Part shown: positions 8,593-17,498 of the stretch, piece after piece
Numbering within the stretch: the first letter of the stretch is position 1
Layout: each line of letters opens with the position of its first letter
Assembly (NCBI GenBank): GCA_040770645.1
Contig: JAXGIS010000020.1
Coordinates: 1 to 25,871, forward strand
Length of the DNA: 25,871 nucleotides
Source of the DNA: JAAYZX01 sp040770645
GTDB lineage: Bacteria; Actinomycetota; Thermoleophilia; RBG-16-64-13
Reading direction: 5' to 3'
Program-made: the position numbers and the translations under genes
The notes under the pieces: generated by a model
The model's input: the letters and a program-made list of their open reading frames with translations, nothing else
Told to the model about the DNA's origin: nothing
The model's database searches: none

Positions 8593-9215
8593 CACAGCCT
8601 CCTCATGACACCCACAACCTTGCCCGCGATAACCGGGTCCCGCACCAGAATGGGATCCATCTCCTCGTTCTCGGGCTGTAGCCTAACGTGATCCTGTTCG
8701 CGAAAGAAGCGCTTGACGGTGGCTTCGTCTCCCAACACAGCCACCACGATATCTCCGTTCCCCGCTGTGTCCTGCCTGCGCACCACTACAAGATCACCGT
8801 CTAGGATGCCGGCCTGTACCATGGATGATCCCTTGACACGCAGAACAAAGCACTCGCCAGAATGCACCAGAAAGCTGGGGACCTCCAACACGTCCTCGAT
8901 CTGCTCCAGTGCCAAGAGAGGATCTCCGGCCGCCACCCGCCCCACCAAAGGCAGGCCCACCACCCCCACCCCTCTGCCCGCGGCCGCTTCCCGTGGTTCT
9001 TCCGCCGGCCGCACCACTTCCAAGGCCCGGCGTTTCAGCGAGCCACGACGGATGTAGCCGTTGCGCTCAAGCACGCGGAGGTGGTTCTGTACCGACGCAG
9101 GGGAAGACAGGCCCACGGCCGCCCCAATCTCACGGACGGTGGGCGGATAACCGTTACGATGAGTCAGGTCACGGATGGCGGCAAGAATTGCCTCCTGCCG
9201 GTCAGTCAGCGCCAT
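8592..9215 (-). CDS. lexA: LexA repressor
   Basis: SOS-response repressor of 207 residues. The N-terminal winged helix includes YPPTVREIGAAVGLSSPASV (23-42). The self-cleavage site is Ala96-Gly97 in GRVAAGDPL. The Ser-Lys dyad is visible as KGSSMVQAGILDGD (Ser131) and ATVKRFFRE (Lys168). ATG 9213-9215 gives MALTDRQ, the usual LexA N-terminus. The long upstream ORF to 9392 is not coding, since it runs through the promoter and the tRNA-Leu gene. Two operator-like sites lie 22 and 50 bases upstream of the start, and one is inside the promoter spacer, so autorepression is expected. It is followed directly by a coupled zinc-ribbon ORF. Confidence 0.97.
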   Translation of the reverse strand: MALTDRQEAILAAIRDLTHRNGYPPTVREIGAAVGLSSPASVQNHLRVLERNGYIRRGSLKRRALEVVRPAEEPREAAAGRGVGVVGLPLVGRVAAGDPLLALEQIEDVLEVPSFLVHSGECFVLRVKGSSMVQAGILDGDLVVVRRQDTAGNGDIVVAVLGDEATVKRFFREQDHVRLQPENEEMDPILVRDPVIAGKVVGVMRRL

Positions 9216-9236
9216 AACCGATGTCACTCCCTCTGC

Positions 9237-9248
9237 GAACGTATGTAC
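9237..9248. promoter_or_regulatory. Imperfect LexA box
   Basis: GAACGTATGTAC differs by one base from GAAC-N4-GTTC. It lies between the lexA -10 element and the start codon, so it would be a second, weaker autorepression operator. Confidence 0.6.
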
Positions 9249-9258
9249 GCCTGCGGCC

Positions 9259-9287
9259 AGTATAGAACATTCGTTCGTCTCCGCCAA
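9259..9287 (-). promoter_or_regulatory. lexA promoter
   Basis: On the minus strand TTGGCG (9287-9282) and TATACT (9264-9259) are separated by exactly 17 bases. The spacer contains the perfect LexA box, so bound LexA would block RNA polymerase directly. Confidence 0.75.
9265..9276. promoter_or_regulatory. Perfect LexA operator
   Basis: GAACATTCGTTC matches the Gram-positive/actinobacterial SOS box GAAC-N4-GTTC exactly. It lies within the spacer of the lexA promoter. Known family behaviour plus this location predicts autoregulation. Confidence 0.85.
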
Positions 9288-9293
9288 GGTCAT

Positions 9294-9322
9294 TTGACGG
9301 TCATATACGCACCCTCTATACT
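9294..9322 (+). promoter_or_regulatory. Promoter of tRNA-Leu
   Basis: TTGACG (9294-9299), a 17-base spacer and TATACT (9317-9322) lie 17 bases before the tRNA-Leu 5' end. It diverges from the lexA promoter. The -35 boxes of the two promoters are only 6 bases apart, so LexA binding could affect both. Confidence 0.8.
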
Positions 9323-9339
9323 CGCGATGTGCTGAGCAC

Positions 9340-9427
<88 letters not shown>

Positions 9428-9717
9428 CCCTGCCCCCGCAGCCACACTCCCTGGTCGCATGCGCCCTAGAATCTCACGCTTGGCGCACGAACGGTCGCGG
9501 TCGACAACCCGCAACCACCCGCGCCATCCGCGATGGGAACCTGATACAGACCATCTCGTTACGGGCGTTTCCCCCGTCAATAAGCAATACAACCCCACGG
9601 TACGGCAAGTCCTGTTTGACCCGGATGCGCGCATTTCTGGGCAGAAAGGGTTTCCTCATGGGCCACAAATGGTTAGACTCGTAAGTGAGCGCTGAGCTAC
9701 CCATGGGAGATGAGCCG
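9428..9717. other. Intergenic, no gene seen
   Basis: About 290 bases between tRNA-Leu and the Lon-like protease. ORFs here have no recognisable composition or motif. A GGGAG at 9705-9709 is the ribosome site of the protease start at 9718. No convincing promoter or terminator was found. Confidence 0.5.
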
Positions 9718-12218
9718 ATGCCTAAGCGACCCGCCAAACCACTCAACCCGCCCTTTCCTGAGGAGCTATCCTCAGAGCAGACATACCGCACGTGCGATCC
9801 GGCCGGGTTCGCCTTCGCCACCACCGCTGAGCTTCCCCCCCTGACCGAGATCATCGGCCAGGAGCGCGCAGTCGGGGCCGTGGATTTTGGGGTCAGTATC
9901 AAGAGCCACGGCTACAACATATACGCTCTGGGTGCACCGGGAACCGGCAAGACCCGCACCATCACGGAGTTTCTCAACCGCGAGTCGGCCACCCTCCCGG
10001 TTCCCGCCGATTACATCTACGTCTACAACTTCGACGCTCCACATAGGCCCAACGCCATCAAGATGCCCCCCGGGAAGGCGTGTGACTTCCGCACGGACAT
10101 GGAGAGACTGGTGGAGGCTCTGCAGGCCGCCATCAGCCAGGCGTTCGAGAGCGAGGAGTACGAGAATCAGAAGCGCGAGATCCAGCAGAAGGTCAGCGAG
10201 CAGCAGGAGGCCCGCTTCAAGGCCCTGAAAGAAGTCGCCGAGTCCCGCGGCTTTACTATCATGCGCACTCCGGCCGGCCTTGCCTTTGCCCCCCGCACCT
10301 CCGACGGCCAACCCATGCCTCGCGAACTCTACAACGAACTGCCCAAGGAGCGTCAGGAGGCCATCGACAAGGGCTTGGAACAACTGAACGGAGAACTGCA
10401 AGACGTCATGCGCCTCGTGCGTCAAGACGAGCGCCAAGGGCGCGAAGCTCAGCGGAACCTCGACCGCGAGGTCTCCACCTTTGCCGCCGAGCATCTGGTG
10501 GAAGACCTGGCCGCCAAGTGGGTCGAGGTGGATGAGCTGGGCGAGTATCTGAAGGCCGTTCTCAAAGATGTGGTGGAGAACGCCAACGATTTCCGGAAGT
10601 CGGACGAGGATCAGCCGGTCATGTTCATGGGTATGCCCATCCCTGCCGGCGGACGTAACGAGGCCACTTTCCGCCGCTACCGCGTGAACGTGCTGGTGGA
10701 CAACTCCTCGCTCGAGGGCGCTCCCATCGTCAACGAGAGCAACCCCACCTTCCAGAACTTGGTGGGGCGCGTAGAGCACATGGCCCAGTTCGGGGCTCTG
10801 GTCACCGACTTCAACATGATCAAACCCGGTGCGCTGCACACGGCCAACGGCGGCTTTCTGGTAGTGGAGGCCAGAGACATCCTAAGCAAACCGTTTGCAT
10901 GGGACGCACTCAAGCGGACACTCAAGACCGGGCTGGTCCGCATCGAGGACGTAGCTCAGCAGATGGGTTGGGCCACCACCTCCACCCTGGATCCGGAACC
11001 CATTCCCTTCGACGCGAAGATAGTGATCATAGGCGAGCCCTACCTGTACTACGCACTCTATCGCCTGGACCCAGATTTCCAGGAGCTCTTCAAAGTCAAG
11101 GCCGATTTTGACTCTGCCATGGACAGGAATCAGGATAATGTGCGAAAATATGCGGCCTTTGTCTGTACCATCTGTGAAAAATATCATCTCAAACACCTTG
11201 ACCGTTCAGCGATGGCCAAGATCATTGAATACGGGTCCCGCCTGGCCGATGACACGATGAAACTCACCACCCGCTTTTCCCTGATATCAGATGTCCTCCG
11301 GGAGGCAAGTTATTATGCAACCCTGGAGGATGAGGGGATGGTTGAAGCAAAGCACATCATGAAGGCAATTGACGAGAGGACCTACCGCTCAAGCCTGGTC
11401 CAGGAAAAAATCCAGGAGTACATCACCCGGGGTATCTTCATGATCGATACCACGGGAGAGAAAGTGGGGCAGGTGAACGGGCTTTCCGTCATGAGTCTCG
11501 GTGATATTGAATTTGGAAGGCCATCCAGGGTCACGGCAAGTATCGGGATTGGCAAAGAGGGAATCATGGATATCGAGCGTGAAGCGAGCATGGGTGGTCC
11601 GAGCCATACCAAAGGAGTACTGATCCTTTCAGGGTACCTCGCACACAAGTTCGCCCAGGACAGCCGCTCTCCGTCAATGCGCGTCTGGTCTTTGAGCAGT
11701 CGTATGGCGGCGTGGATGGCGACAGCGCTTCCTCCACCGAACTCTATGCGTTGCTGTCGTCCCTCTCCGGCCTGCCCATCCAGCAGCGCTTCGCCGTCAC
11801 CGGATCAGTGAACCAGCGTGGACAGGTGCAACCCATTGGCGGCGTCAACCAGAAGATCGAAGGCTTCTATGCCGTATGTAAGGCCAAGGGTCTCCGCGGC
11901 GACGAAGGGGTCCTCATTCCCCGCACCAACGTGCCCCACCTCATGTTGCGGCAGGAGGTGCGCGACGCCATCGCCGCGGGGCAGTTCCACATCTACCCCA
12001 TATCCAGCATCGACGAAGGTATCTCGCTCCTGACCGGCGTTGCGGCGGGCGTGGCGGACGACAGCGGTGTCTATCCCGAGAACACCGTGAACCGTCGCGT
12101 GGCCGACCGCTTGGCTGCACTCACGGCCAAGGCGCGCGAGTTGAAGGAGGCGAAGGGCAAAACCAAGGCCAAGAAGGCCGCTCCCAAGTCGCCGGCACCC
12201 GAACCGGACGAGGAGTAG
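9718..12218 (+). CDS. LonB-like AAA+ ATP-dependent protease (one frameshift, mosaic middle)
   Basis: Cytosolic Lon-family protease of the large AAA+/Lon-C type, distinct from classical Lon. ATG 9718 has GGGAG 8 bases upstream, giving MPKRPAKPLN. GTG 9685 and ATG 9703 are also in frame. The Walker A motif GAPGTGKT is at residues 72-79. A charged coiled-coil-like insert (about residues 140-280) follows, then NGGFLVVEARDIL and the Lon proteolytic domain. Its Ser-Lys dyad is visible in GDSASSTELYALL and GGVNQKIEGF. Near 11662 a single C is missing (AGCCGCTC for AGCCCGCTC), so the frame changes from FAQDS to PLSVNARLVFEQSYGG. Repairing it gives about 833 residues with a Lys/Ala/Pro-rich tail. Codons from about 11110 to 11640 are unlike the rest (see separate feature). 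Confidence 0.9.
11110..11640 (+). other. Segment of alien codon usage inside the Lon-like gene
   Basis: The protein stays in family through this stretch (SRLADDTMKLTTRFSLISDV, SLGDIEFGRPSRVTASIGIG). The codon choice switches abruptly to AAA, GAA, ATT, TAT, GAT and GGT and A/T-rich third positions, then switches back to GC-rich. Edges are judged by eye. Either homologous recombination with a distant lonB or a cross-species assembly join would do this. The frameshift at 11662 lies just past the right edge. Confidence 0.6.
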
Positions 12219-12241
12219 TCAGACAGCCGGAAGAAGAGGGC

Positions 12242-12261
12242 GGCGCGGCGTACGCCGCGCC
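12242..12261. terminator. Palindromic GC hairpin between convergent genes
   Basis: GGCGCGGCGTACGCCGCGCC is a perfect 20-base palindrome between the protease stop (12218) and the end of the convergent FDH-like gene (12289). It could form a stem on either transcript. There is no T-run, so it is a factor-independent terminator only in a loose sense. Confidence 0.5.
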
Positions 12262-12288
12262 CCGGGCCCACCTGGATCTGAAGCCTAC

Positions 12289-15000
12289 CTACGCCTTCTT
12301 CTGAACGTTGACCGGCACCGCTTTCAGGGCCGGCACCTTGGTCACCGGATCACTCACAGCCGGGAACAATGCGGCAGCCGCCGCCTCGGCGTAGTGCTGC
12401 GGCATGAATACGAGTCCCTGCGGCACTGTGGGTGCGATGACCGCCACAGGCTCAATGTTGCCCCACGGGCTTGTCACCTGGACTCGGTCCCCGGAGGCGA
12501 TGCCCAGCGACGACGCATCGGTTGCATTGATCTCCAGCCTACCCTCGGCCACCAGACCACTGAGCCCCGGTGCCCGGCGGGAACGGCTGCCGGTGCCGAA
12601 GTGTTCGCGCTCGATGCCGGTGGTCAGCGTGAAGGCGTAACCATCGGCCGCAGAGTCTGCAGTATCCACCGGCGCTACTTCCACCGGCTGCAGAAGGGCT
12701 TTGCGCTCACCGAAACCGTCGGCGTAGAGAACCGGGGTCCCTTCGTCCTCTACCGACACGCACGGCCATTGAATATCACCCTGGTCGAGGCGCTCGTAGG
12801 AGATGCCTGCGTACTGCGGAACCGCTTTGGCGATCTCCACCATGATGTCGGCCGGGGACGCGTACGCCCAGTCCGCACCGAGTTGGTTGGCGAGCGCCAG
12901 CACGATCTCCCAATCGGGTTTACAGCCATCCAGCGGCGGCAAAGCTTCGCGTACGCGCTGCACCCGACGCTCGGTATTGGTGAGAGTGCCGTCGCGCTCG
13001 GTGATGGCGCACGCCGGCAGCACCACGTCCGCGTACCGCGCCGTCTCCGAAAGGAAGAGATCCTGCACCACCAAGAATTCGGCCTGCTCCAGCGCCTCCT
13101 TGACAGCCGCTGCACCCGGTTCCGACACGGCCGGGTTCTCTCCCACCACGTACAGTGCCTTGATCTGCCCGTCAAGCACTCCTTGGAGCATCTCCCCCAT
13201 GGTCTTACCCGGGTTCTTGTCGCCCAAGCGACCCATGGCGGCTTCAACCGCCTTGACACCGTCGGCATCCGTGAGGGCGCGGTAACCGGGTAGATAGTCG
13301 GGCAGACAGCCCATGTCACAGGCACCCTGAGCGTTTGCCTGACCTGCCAAGCCGTTGACCCCGGTACCTGGGCGGCCCAAGTTACCGGTAATCACGGCCA
13401 GGTCGACCAGTGCCGTGACGGCGGCCGCGCCGTTGACCTGCTGGGTCAACCCGGCCGAGTACAGGATGCAAGCCGCCGCGGCCTTGCCGTACAGCTCAGC
13501 GGCGGTCTTGATGTCGGCGGCGGCGAGGCCGCAGGCCTCGGCCGCCGCCTCCAGACTCACCGCCTGAAGCGATTCCACCAACTCCTCGTAGCCTTCGGCG
13601 TTGGCGGCGATGTAATCCTTGTCCTGCAGCCCCGAGTCGATGATGTGCCGCAGCATAGCGGCCAGCAGCAGAGTATCGGTACCCGGCTTCACCGCCAGGT
13701 GCAGGGTGGCCCTCTTGGCGATGTCGGTCCGCCGCGGATCGATCACAATGAGGGTTTTGCCCTGCCGCGCCGCCTTGATGAGTTGCAGCGCCAACACCGG
13801 ATGCTCCTCGGTGGTGTTGGACCCGGCGATCAGTAGAACGTCGGCGTCCGTCAGGTCCGCCACGGAGTTGGTCATGGCCGGGTAGGGCAGAACTTTGCCC
13901 ACCGTGGCCACAGCTGCCGCTTGGTTGTAGCGGGCCCCGCTGTCGATGTTGTTGGTGCCCAGAACGGTACGGGCCAACTTCTGGAGCAGGTAGTTCTCTT
14001 CGTTGGTGCAGCGCGCGGAGGCGATCACGCCTACAGCCTTGGCTGCTTTGGCCTTCTTCAGGCCCTCGGCGGCCCGGGCCAGCGCGTCGTCCCAAGTGGC
14101 GGGGGTCAGCAGACCGTCCTCACCGCGGACCAAAGGCGCTATCAACCGCTCATCCGAGTTCACATACTCCATACCGAAGCGGCCCTTCACGCACAGGTTC
14201 CCCTGGTTGACTCCCTCGCCGATGGGAGCCTTCACGCGCACCAGTTTCCCGCGAAAAGTCTGCACTTCCTGCTCACAGCCCACGGCACAGAAATCGCAGA
14301 CGGTCTTGGTTTTATCCGTCTGCCAGTTGCGGGCGGCGAAGCGGCTGCGCTTCATGTTGAGCGCGCCCACCGGGCAGGTGCTCACGCACTGACCGCAGGA
14401 TACGCAGTCCACCGCCTCCAAGGGCATGTTGTAGGCCGTGTCGATGATGGTGTCGTAGCCACGGCTGCGGAAGCCCCAGCAGCCGATGCCCATGACTTCG
14501 CGGCAGATACGCACGCAGCGACCACAGAGGATGCAACGGTTGGGGTCGCGGGCGACGTTGGGGTGGTCATCGCGGGTGGCAAACTCCAGTGGATGCCAAC
14601 CCCAAGGGGAAACCGCCACCCCGTATTCGTGCGCGTAGTCCTGGAGCCGGCAGTCGCCGGCGGCCTCGCACACGGGACATTCGAGCGGATGGTAGGAGAC
14701 CAGCAGCTCGATAACAAACTTGCGCAGCTTCATGATCTTCTCATTGCGCGTGTGTACCACCATTCCATCGCCGCACTTGAGTGCGCACGACGGCATGGGA
14801 GCTCTACCGCCCTCTACCTCCACGAGGCACAGACGGCAGGCGCCGAACGGTTCCAGGCGCGGATCATGACACAGCGTGGGGATATCGATACCGACGCTAC
14901 GCGCCGCCTCCAGCACGGTGGTACCGGGGTCCACCGTCACCTCTTGGCCGTCGATGGTCAGGGTGAGGGTCTTCACCTCGGTCTCAGGAAGGGACGCCAT
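12289..15000 (-). CDS. FDH-like molybdopterin oxidoreductase subunit with altered active site
   Basis: Large subunit (903 residues) with the layout of NAD-linked, NuoG-headed formate dehydrogenases. The N-terminal [2Fe-2S] domain has C44, C55, C58 and C72. The H-x3-C-x2-C-x5-C cluster is H104, C108, C111, C117. Two [4Fe-4S] sites are at C156-C166 and C199-C209. The Mo/W-domain cluster is C235, C238, C242, C270, with Lys272 of NLCVKG retained. The catalytic region is different. Where formate dehydrogenases have C-A-R-x-(Sec/Cys)-H, this has GARYNQ: Asn359 is codon AAC and is followed by Gln360. The conserved Arg of VNPLRGQNN is Ala552 (VNGLAGQAN). The gene is otherwise intact. ATG 15000 overlaps the nuoF-like stop by one base. 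Formate oxidation is therefore doubtful. It may be an electron-wiring or novel-substrate subunit of the NuoEF module. Confidence 0.88.
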   Translation of the reverse strand: MASLPETEVKTLTLTIDGQEVTVDPGTTVLEAARSVGIDIPTLCHDPRLEPFGACRLCLVEVEGGRAPMPSCALKCGDGMVVHTRNEKIMKLRKFVIELLVSYHPLECPVCEAAGDCRLQDYAHEYGVAVSPWGWHPLEFATRDDHPNVARDPNRCILCGRCVRICREVMGIGCWGFRSRGYDTIIDTAYNMPLEAVDCVSCGQCVSTCPVGALNMKRSRFAARNWQTDKTKTVCDFCAVGCEQEVQTFRGKLVRVKAPIGEGVNQGNLCVKGRFGMEYVNSDERLIAPLVRGEDGLLTPATWDDALARAAEGLKKAKAAKAVGVIASARCTNEENYLLQKLARTVLGTNNIDSGARYNQAAAVATVGKVLPYPAMTNSVADLTDADVLLIAGSNTTEEHPVLALQLIKAARQGKTLIVIDPRRTDIAKRATLHLAVKPGTDTLLLAAMLRHIIDSGLQDKDYIAANAEGYEELVESLQAVSLEAAAEACGLAAADIKTAAELYGKAAAACILYSAGLTQQVNGAAAVTALVDLAVITGNLGRPGTGVNGLAGQANAQGACDMGCLPDYLPGYRALTDADGVKAVEAAMGRLGDKNPGKTMGEMLQGVLDGQIKALYVVGENPAVSEPGAAAVKEALEQAEFLVVQDLFLSETARYADVVLPACAITERDGTLTNTERRVQRVREALPPLDGCKPDWEIVLALANQLGADWAYASPADIMVEIAKAVPQYAGISYERLDQGDIQWPCVSVEDEGTPVLYADGFGERKALLQPVEVAPVDTADSAADGYAFTLTTGIEREHFGTGSRSRRAPGLSGLVAEGRLEINATDASSLGIASGDRVQVTSPWGNIEPVAVIAPTVPQGLVFMPQHYAEAAAAALFPAVSDPVTKVPALKAVPVNVQKKA

Positions 15001-16880
15001 CACTTCCTCCTCACAGCGTTGAACCGGCACTTCTGGTAGCACGCACCGCAACGGATGCATATGTCGGGATCGATGTGGTGCGGCTCTTTCCTCTCGCCGG
15101 TGATTGCATCCACCGGGCATGCGCGCGCACACGCGCGGCAGCCGGTGCAGGCTTCGGCGTCGATGTAGTAGGTGGTCAGCGCCGCACAAGCTCCTGCCCG
15201 GCACTTGTGCTCGAAGATGTGTTCCTCGAACTCCTCACGGAAGTACTTCAGCGCCGTGAGCACTGGGTTGGGGGCGGTGCCGCCGAGCGCACACAGCGAA
15301 CCATCTTTGATGTTCTCCGAAAGCTCTTCCAGTAGAGGGATGTCCTCGGGGCGACCTTTACCGTCGCAGATACGATCGAGAATCTCGAGCATGCGTTTGG
15401 TGCCCACGCGACAGGGGATGCACTTCCCACAGCTCTCAGCCTGGGTGAACTTGAGGAAAAACCGCGCCGTGTCCACGATGCAGTTGTCCTCATCCATGAT
15501 CACCATGCCGCCCGAACCCACGATGGCCCCGGTTTCATTGAGGGCCTCGTAGTCGACCACGGTATCGAGCAGAGCCTCGGGTAGGCAGCCGCCTGAGGGG
15601 CCACCCAGCTGCACGGCTTTGAAAGCGCGATCGTTCTTGATGCCGCCAGCGATCTTGTAGATGATGTCGCGCAGGGTTAGACCCATGGGCACTTCGGCCA
15701 GGCCGGACCGCTTCACCTTACCGGTGACGGCGAAGACCTTCGTGCCTTTGGACTTCTCGTAGCCGCGGGCGGCGAAGGCCTCAGCGCCGCTGGTGATGAT
15801 CCAGGGGATGCAGACCAGGCTTTCCACGTTGTTGATGTTGGTGGGCCGCTTCCACAGACCGGATTCCGCCGGGAACGGCGGCCGGAGATTCGGCATACCT
15901 CGCCGACCCTCAATGGAGCCCATGAGGGCGGTCTCTTCGCCGCAGACGAAGGCGCCGGCGCCCTCCTTGATCTTGATGTGGAAGGAGAAGTCGGAGCCCA
16001 TGATGTTGTCACCCAACAGGTGACGCTCCTCTGCCTGCTGAAGCGCGATCTTCAGGCGCTTGATGGCCAGCGGGTACTCCGCGCGTACGTAAATATAACC
16101 TTCCCTCGCGCCGATGGCATATCCGCCGATGGCCATGCCTTCGAACACGGCGTGCGGGTCACCCTCAAGGAGCGAGCGGTCCATGAAGGCGCCGGGGTCA
16201 CCCTCGTCACCGTTGCAGATGAAGTATTTCTGACCGTCGGGTGAGGGGGCGTTGCGCGCGAAGCGCCACTTCATCCCTGTGGGAAACCCGGCTCCGCCGC
16301 GCCCGCGCAGACCCGAAGCCAGGACCTCTTCAATGACCTCGTCAGGTGTCATGGAGGTGAGGGCTTTGAAGAGGCCCTGATACCCTCCGTTCTCGATATA
16401 GTCGTCGATATCTTCGGGATCGATCTTGCCGCAGTGGCGGAGCACCAGCCGGTCTTGGTAGGCGTAGAAGTCATTGTGCGACGTGGGCTCGGCTTCCGAG
16501 AGCACGATCCACTTGTGCACCGGCTCTCCGCCGATGATGTGTTCCTCGATTATCTTCTTCACCATGGCGGGTGTCACCGTGCCGTAGGTGACGGTGCTCT
16601 TGGTCCCATTGTCCAAGGTGGTCACGTCAACGAGCACATCCATGGCGCACATGCCCCGGCAGCCGGTCCCGGTGACCGACGCACAGCTACCATCGCAGGT
16701 GTCTTCACGCGGCTTGACCACGCCGTAAATGCCGGAAGCGGCCAAGCCCTCCTCGAAGGCCTCGAAAACCTCTTTGCCGCCGGCCGCTATACCGCCGGTC
16801 CCCATGCACACGCCGATTTCCACCTGCGGCTCAACCTTGCGCGGGCGGAGAGTGGTGGGCTGAGTGAGTTCGCGCGCCAT
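15000..16880 (-). CDS. nuoF: NuoF/HydB-type NADH-binding flavoprotein subunit
   Basis: 626 residues, intact. It carries an N-terminal thioredoxin-like [2Fe-2S] domain (C25, C66, C74, C78). The FMN/NADH-binding GRGGAGFPTGMKW motif (193-205) is followed by NGDEGDPGAFMDR, GAGAFVCGEETAL and QLGGPSGGC. The NuoF [4Fe-4S] motif is ESCGKCIPCRVGT near residue 475. Two C-terminal ferredoxin clusters are CTGCRACARACP and CIRCGACYQKC. This fused layout is that of HydB/HylB-like subunits of NAD-linked hydrogenases and formate dehydrogenases, several of which bifurcate electrons between NAD and ferredoxin. It follows nuoE with no gap (stop 16881, start 16880) and overlaps the FDH-like gene. Role inferred: NADH site of a three-subunit soluble complex. 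Confidence 0.95.
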   Translation of the reverse strand: MARELTQPTTLRPRKVEPQVEIGVCMGTGGIAAGGKEVFEAFEEGLAASGIYGVVKPREDTCDGSCASVTGTGCRGMCAMDVLVDVTTLDNGTKSTVTYGTVTPAMVKKIIEEHIIGGEPVHKWIVLSEAEPTSHNDFYAYQDRLVLRHCGKIDPEDIDDYIENGGYQGLFKALTSMTPDEVIEEVLASGLRGRGGAGFPTGMKWRFARNAPSPDGQKYFICNGDEGDPGAFMDRSLLEGDPHAVFEGMAIGGYAIGAREGYIYVRAEYPLAIKRLKIALQQAEERHLLGDNIMGSDFSFHIKIKEGAGAFVCGEETALMGSIEGRRGMPNLRPPFPAESGLWKRPTNINNVESLVCIPWIITSGAEAFAARGYEKSKGTKVFAVTGKVKRSGLAEVPMGLTLRDIIYKIAGGIKNDRAFKAVQLGGPSGGCLPEALLDTVVDYEALNETGAIVGSGGMVIMDEDNCIVDTARFFLKFTQAESCGKCIPCRVGTKRMLEILDRICDGKGRPEDIPLLEELSENIKDGSLCALGGTAPNPVLTALKYFREEFEEHIFEHKCRAGACAALTTYYIDAEACTGCRACARACPVDAITGERKEPHHIDPDICIRCGACYQKCRFNAVRRK

Positions 16881-17471
16881 CTACGCCTCCTCCCCCTCGG
16901 AAGTGGCATCGGCCGGTGCCGCAGACGCGGCCTCAGCGGATGCCTCCGACACCTCACCACCGTTGCCCTGGGAAGCTCGGAACTCCTTCAGGCTGGAAAC
17001 GGCCTTGTCCGGCGACAACTTGCCGTAGGTGTGGTCGTTGATCATCATGACCGGAGCCATGCCGCACGCACCCAGGCAGGCTACCCCCTCGAGCGTGAAC
17101 ACCATGTCCTCGGTGTTCTCACCTTCCTGGATGCCAAGATGTTTTTCGACCTCCAGGCTCACCAACGGGGAGCCGGAGACGTGGCAGGCCGTTCCGTGGC
17201 ATATACGGACCACGTTCTTGGCACGAGGGATCAAGCGGAACTGGGCATAGAACGTGGCCACGCCGAACACGCTGCTCAGCGGTTCCCCCAGCGCTTCGGC
17301 GAGACGTATCAACGCTTCCTTGGGCAGGTAGCCGTATGCCGCCTGCACACCCTGCAGGAGCGGAATCAACGCTCCTTTCATCCCCTGGTACTTCTCCAGT
17401 AGCTCTTCGAGGGGTCCGTAGTCAAACGCGGCTTGAGCCACGGCGCTATCCGGACTCTGAGCAACCGTCAT
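16881..17471 (-). CDS. nuoE: NuoE-like [2Fe-2S] subunit
   Basis: A 196-residue thioredoxin-fold ferredoxin subunit that pairs with NuoF/HydB. The four cluster cysteines are seen in RICHGTACHVSG (C-x4-C) and VACLGACGMAP (C-x3-C), with the usual AAYGYLP and GVATFYAQF segments before them. ATG 17469-17471 has GGAGG 7 bases upstream. GTG 17486 would add five residues and lacks a site. The last 30 or so residues are a low-complexity Ala/Glu/Ser tail not typical of the family. It begins 27 bases after the acsE stop, within the same minus-strand run. It would pass electrons between FMN and the FDH-like subunit chain. Confidence 0.94.
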   Translation of the reverse strand: MTVAQSPDSAVAQAAFDYGPLEELLEKYQGMKGALIPLLQGVQAAYGYLPKEALIRLAEALGEPLSSVFGVATFYAQFRLIPRAKNVVRICHGTACHVSGSPLVSLEVEKHLGIQEGENTEDMVFTLEGVACLGACGMAPVMMINDHTYGKLSPDKAVSSLKEFRASQGNGGEVSEASAEAASAAPADATSEGEEA

Positions 17472-17498
17472 GGGCCAACCTCCCACCTCGGTATCAAC

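Noticed and set aside
9772..10839. 355-residue minus-strand ORF opposite the Lon-like gene
   Set aside because: Antisense shadow of the protease coding frame. It has no motif and its composition is that expected from reverse reading of GC-rich codons.
13924..13926. Selenocysteine codon at the FDH-like active site
   Set aside because: The codon is AAC (Asn), not TGA, and no SECIS-like need arises.
13921..15039. 372-residue plus-strand ORF opposite the FDH-like gene
   Set aside because: Shadow of a well-supported minus-strand gene. It is His/Ala-rich with no family features.
16434..17402. 322-residue plus-strand ORF opposite nuoF and nuoE
   Set aside because: Shadow ORF crossing two genuine genes on the other strand, with no motifs.
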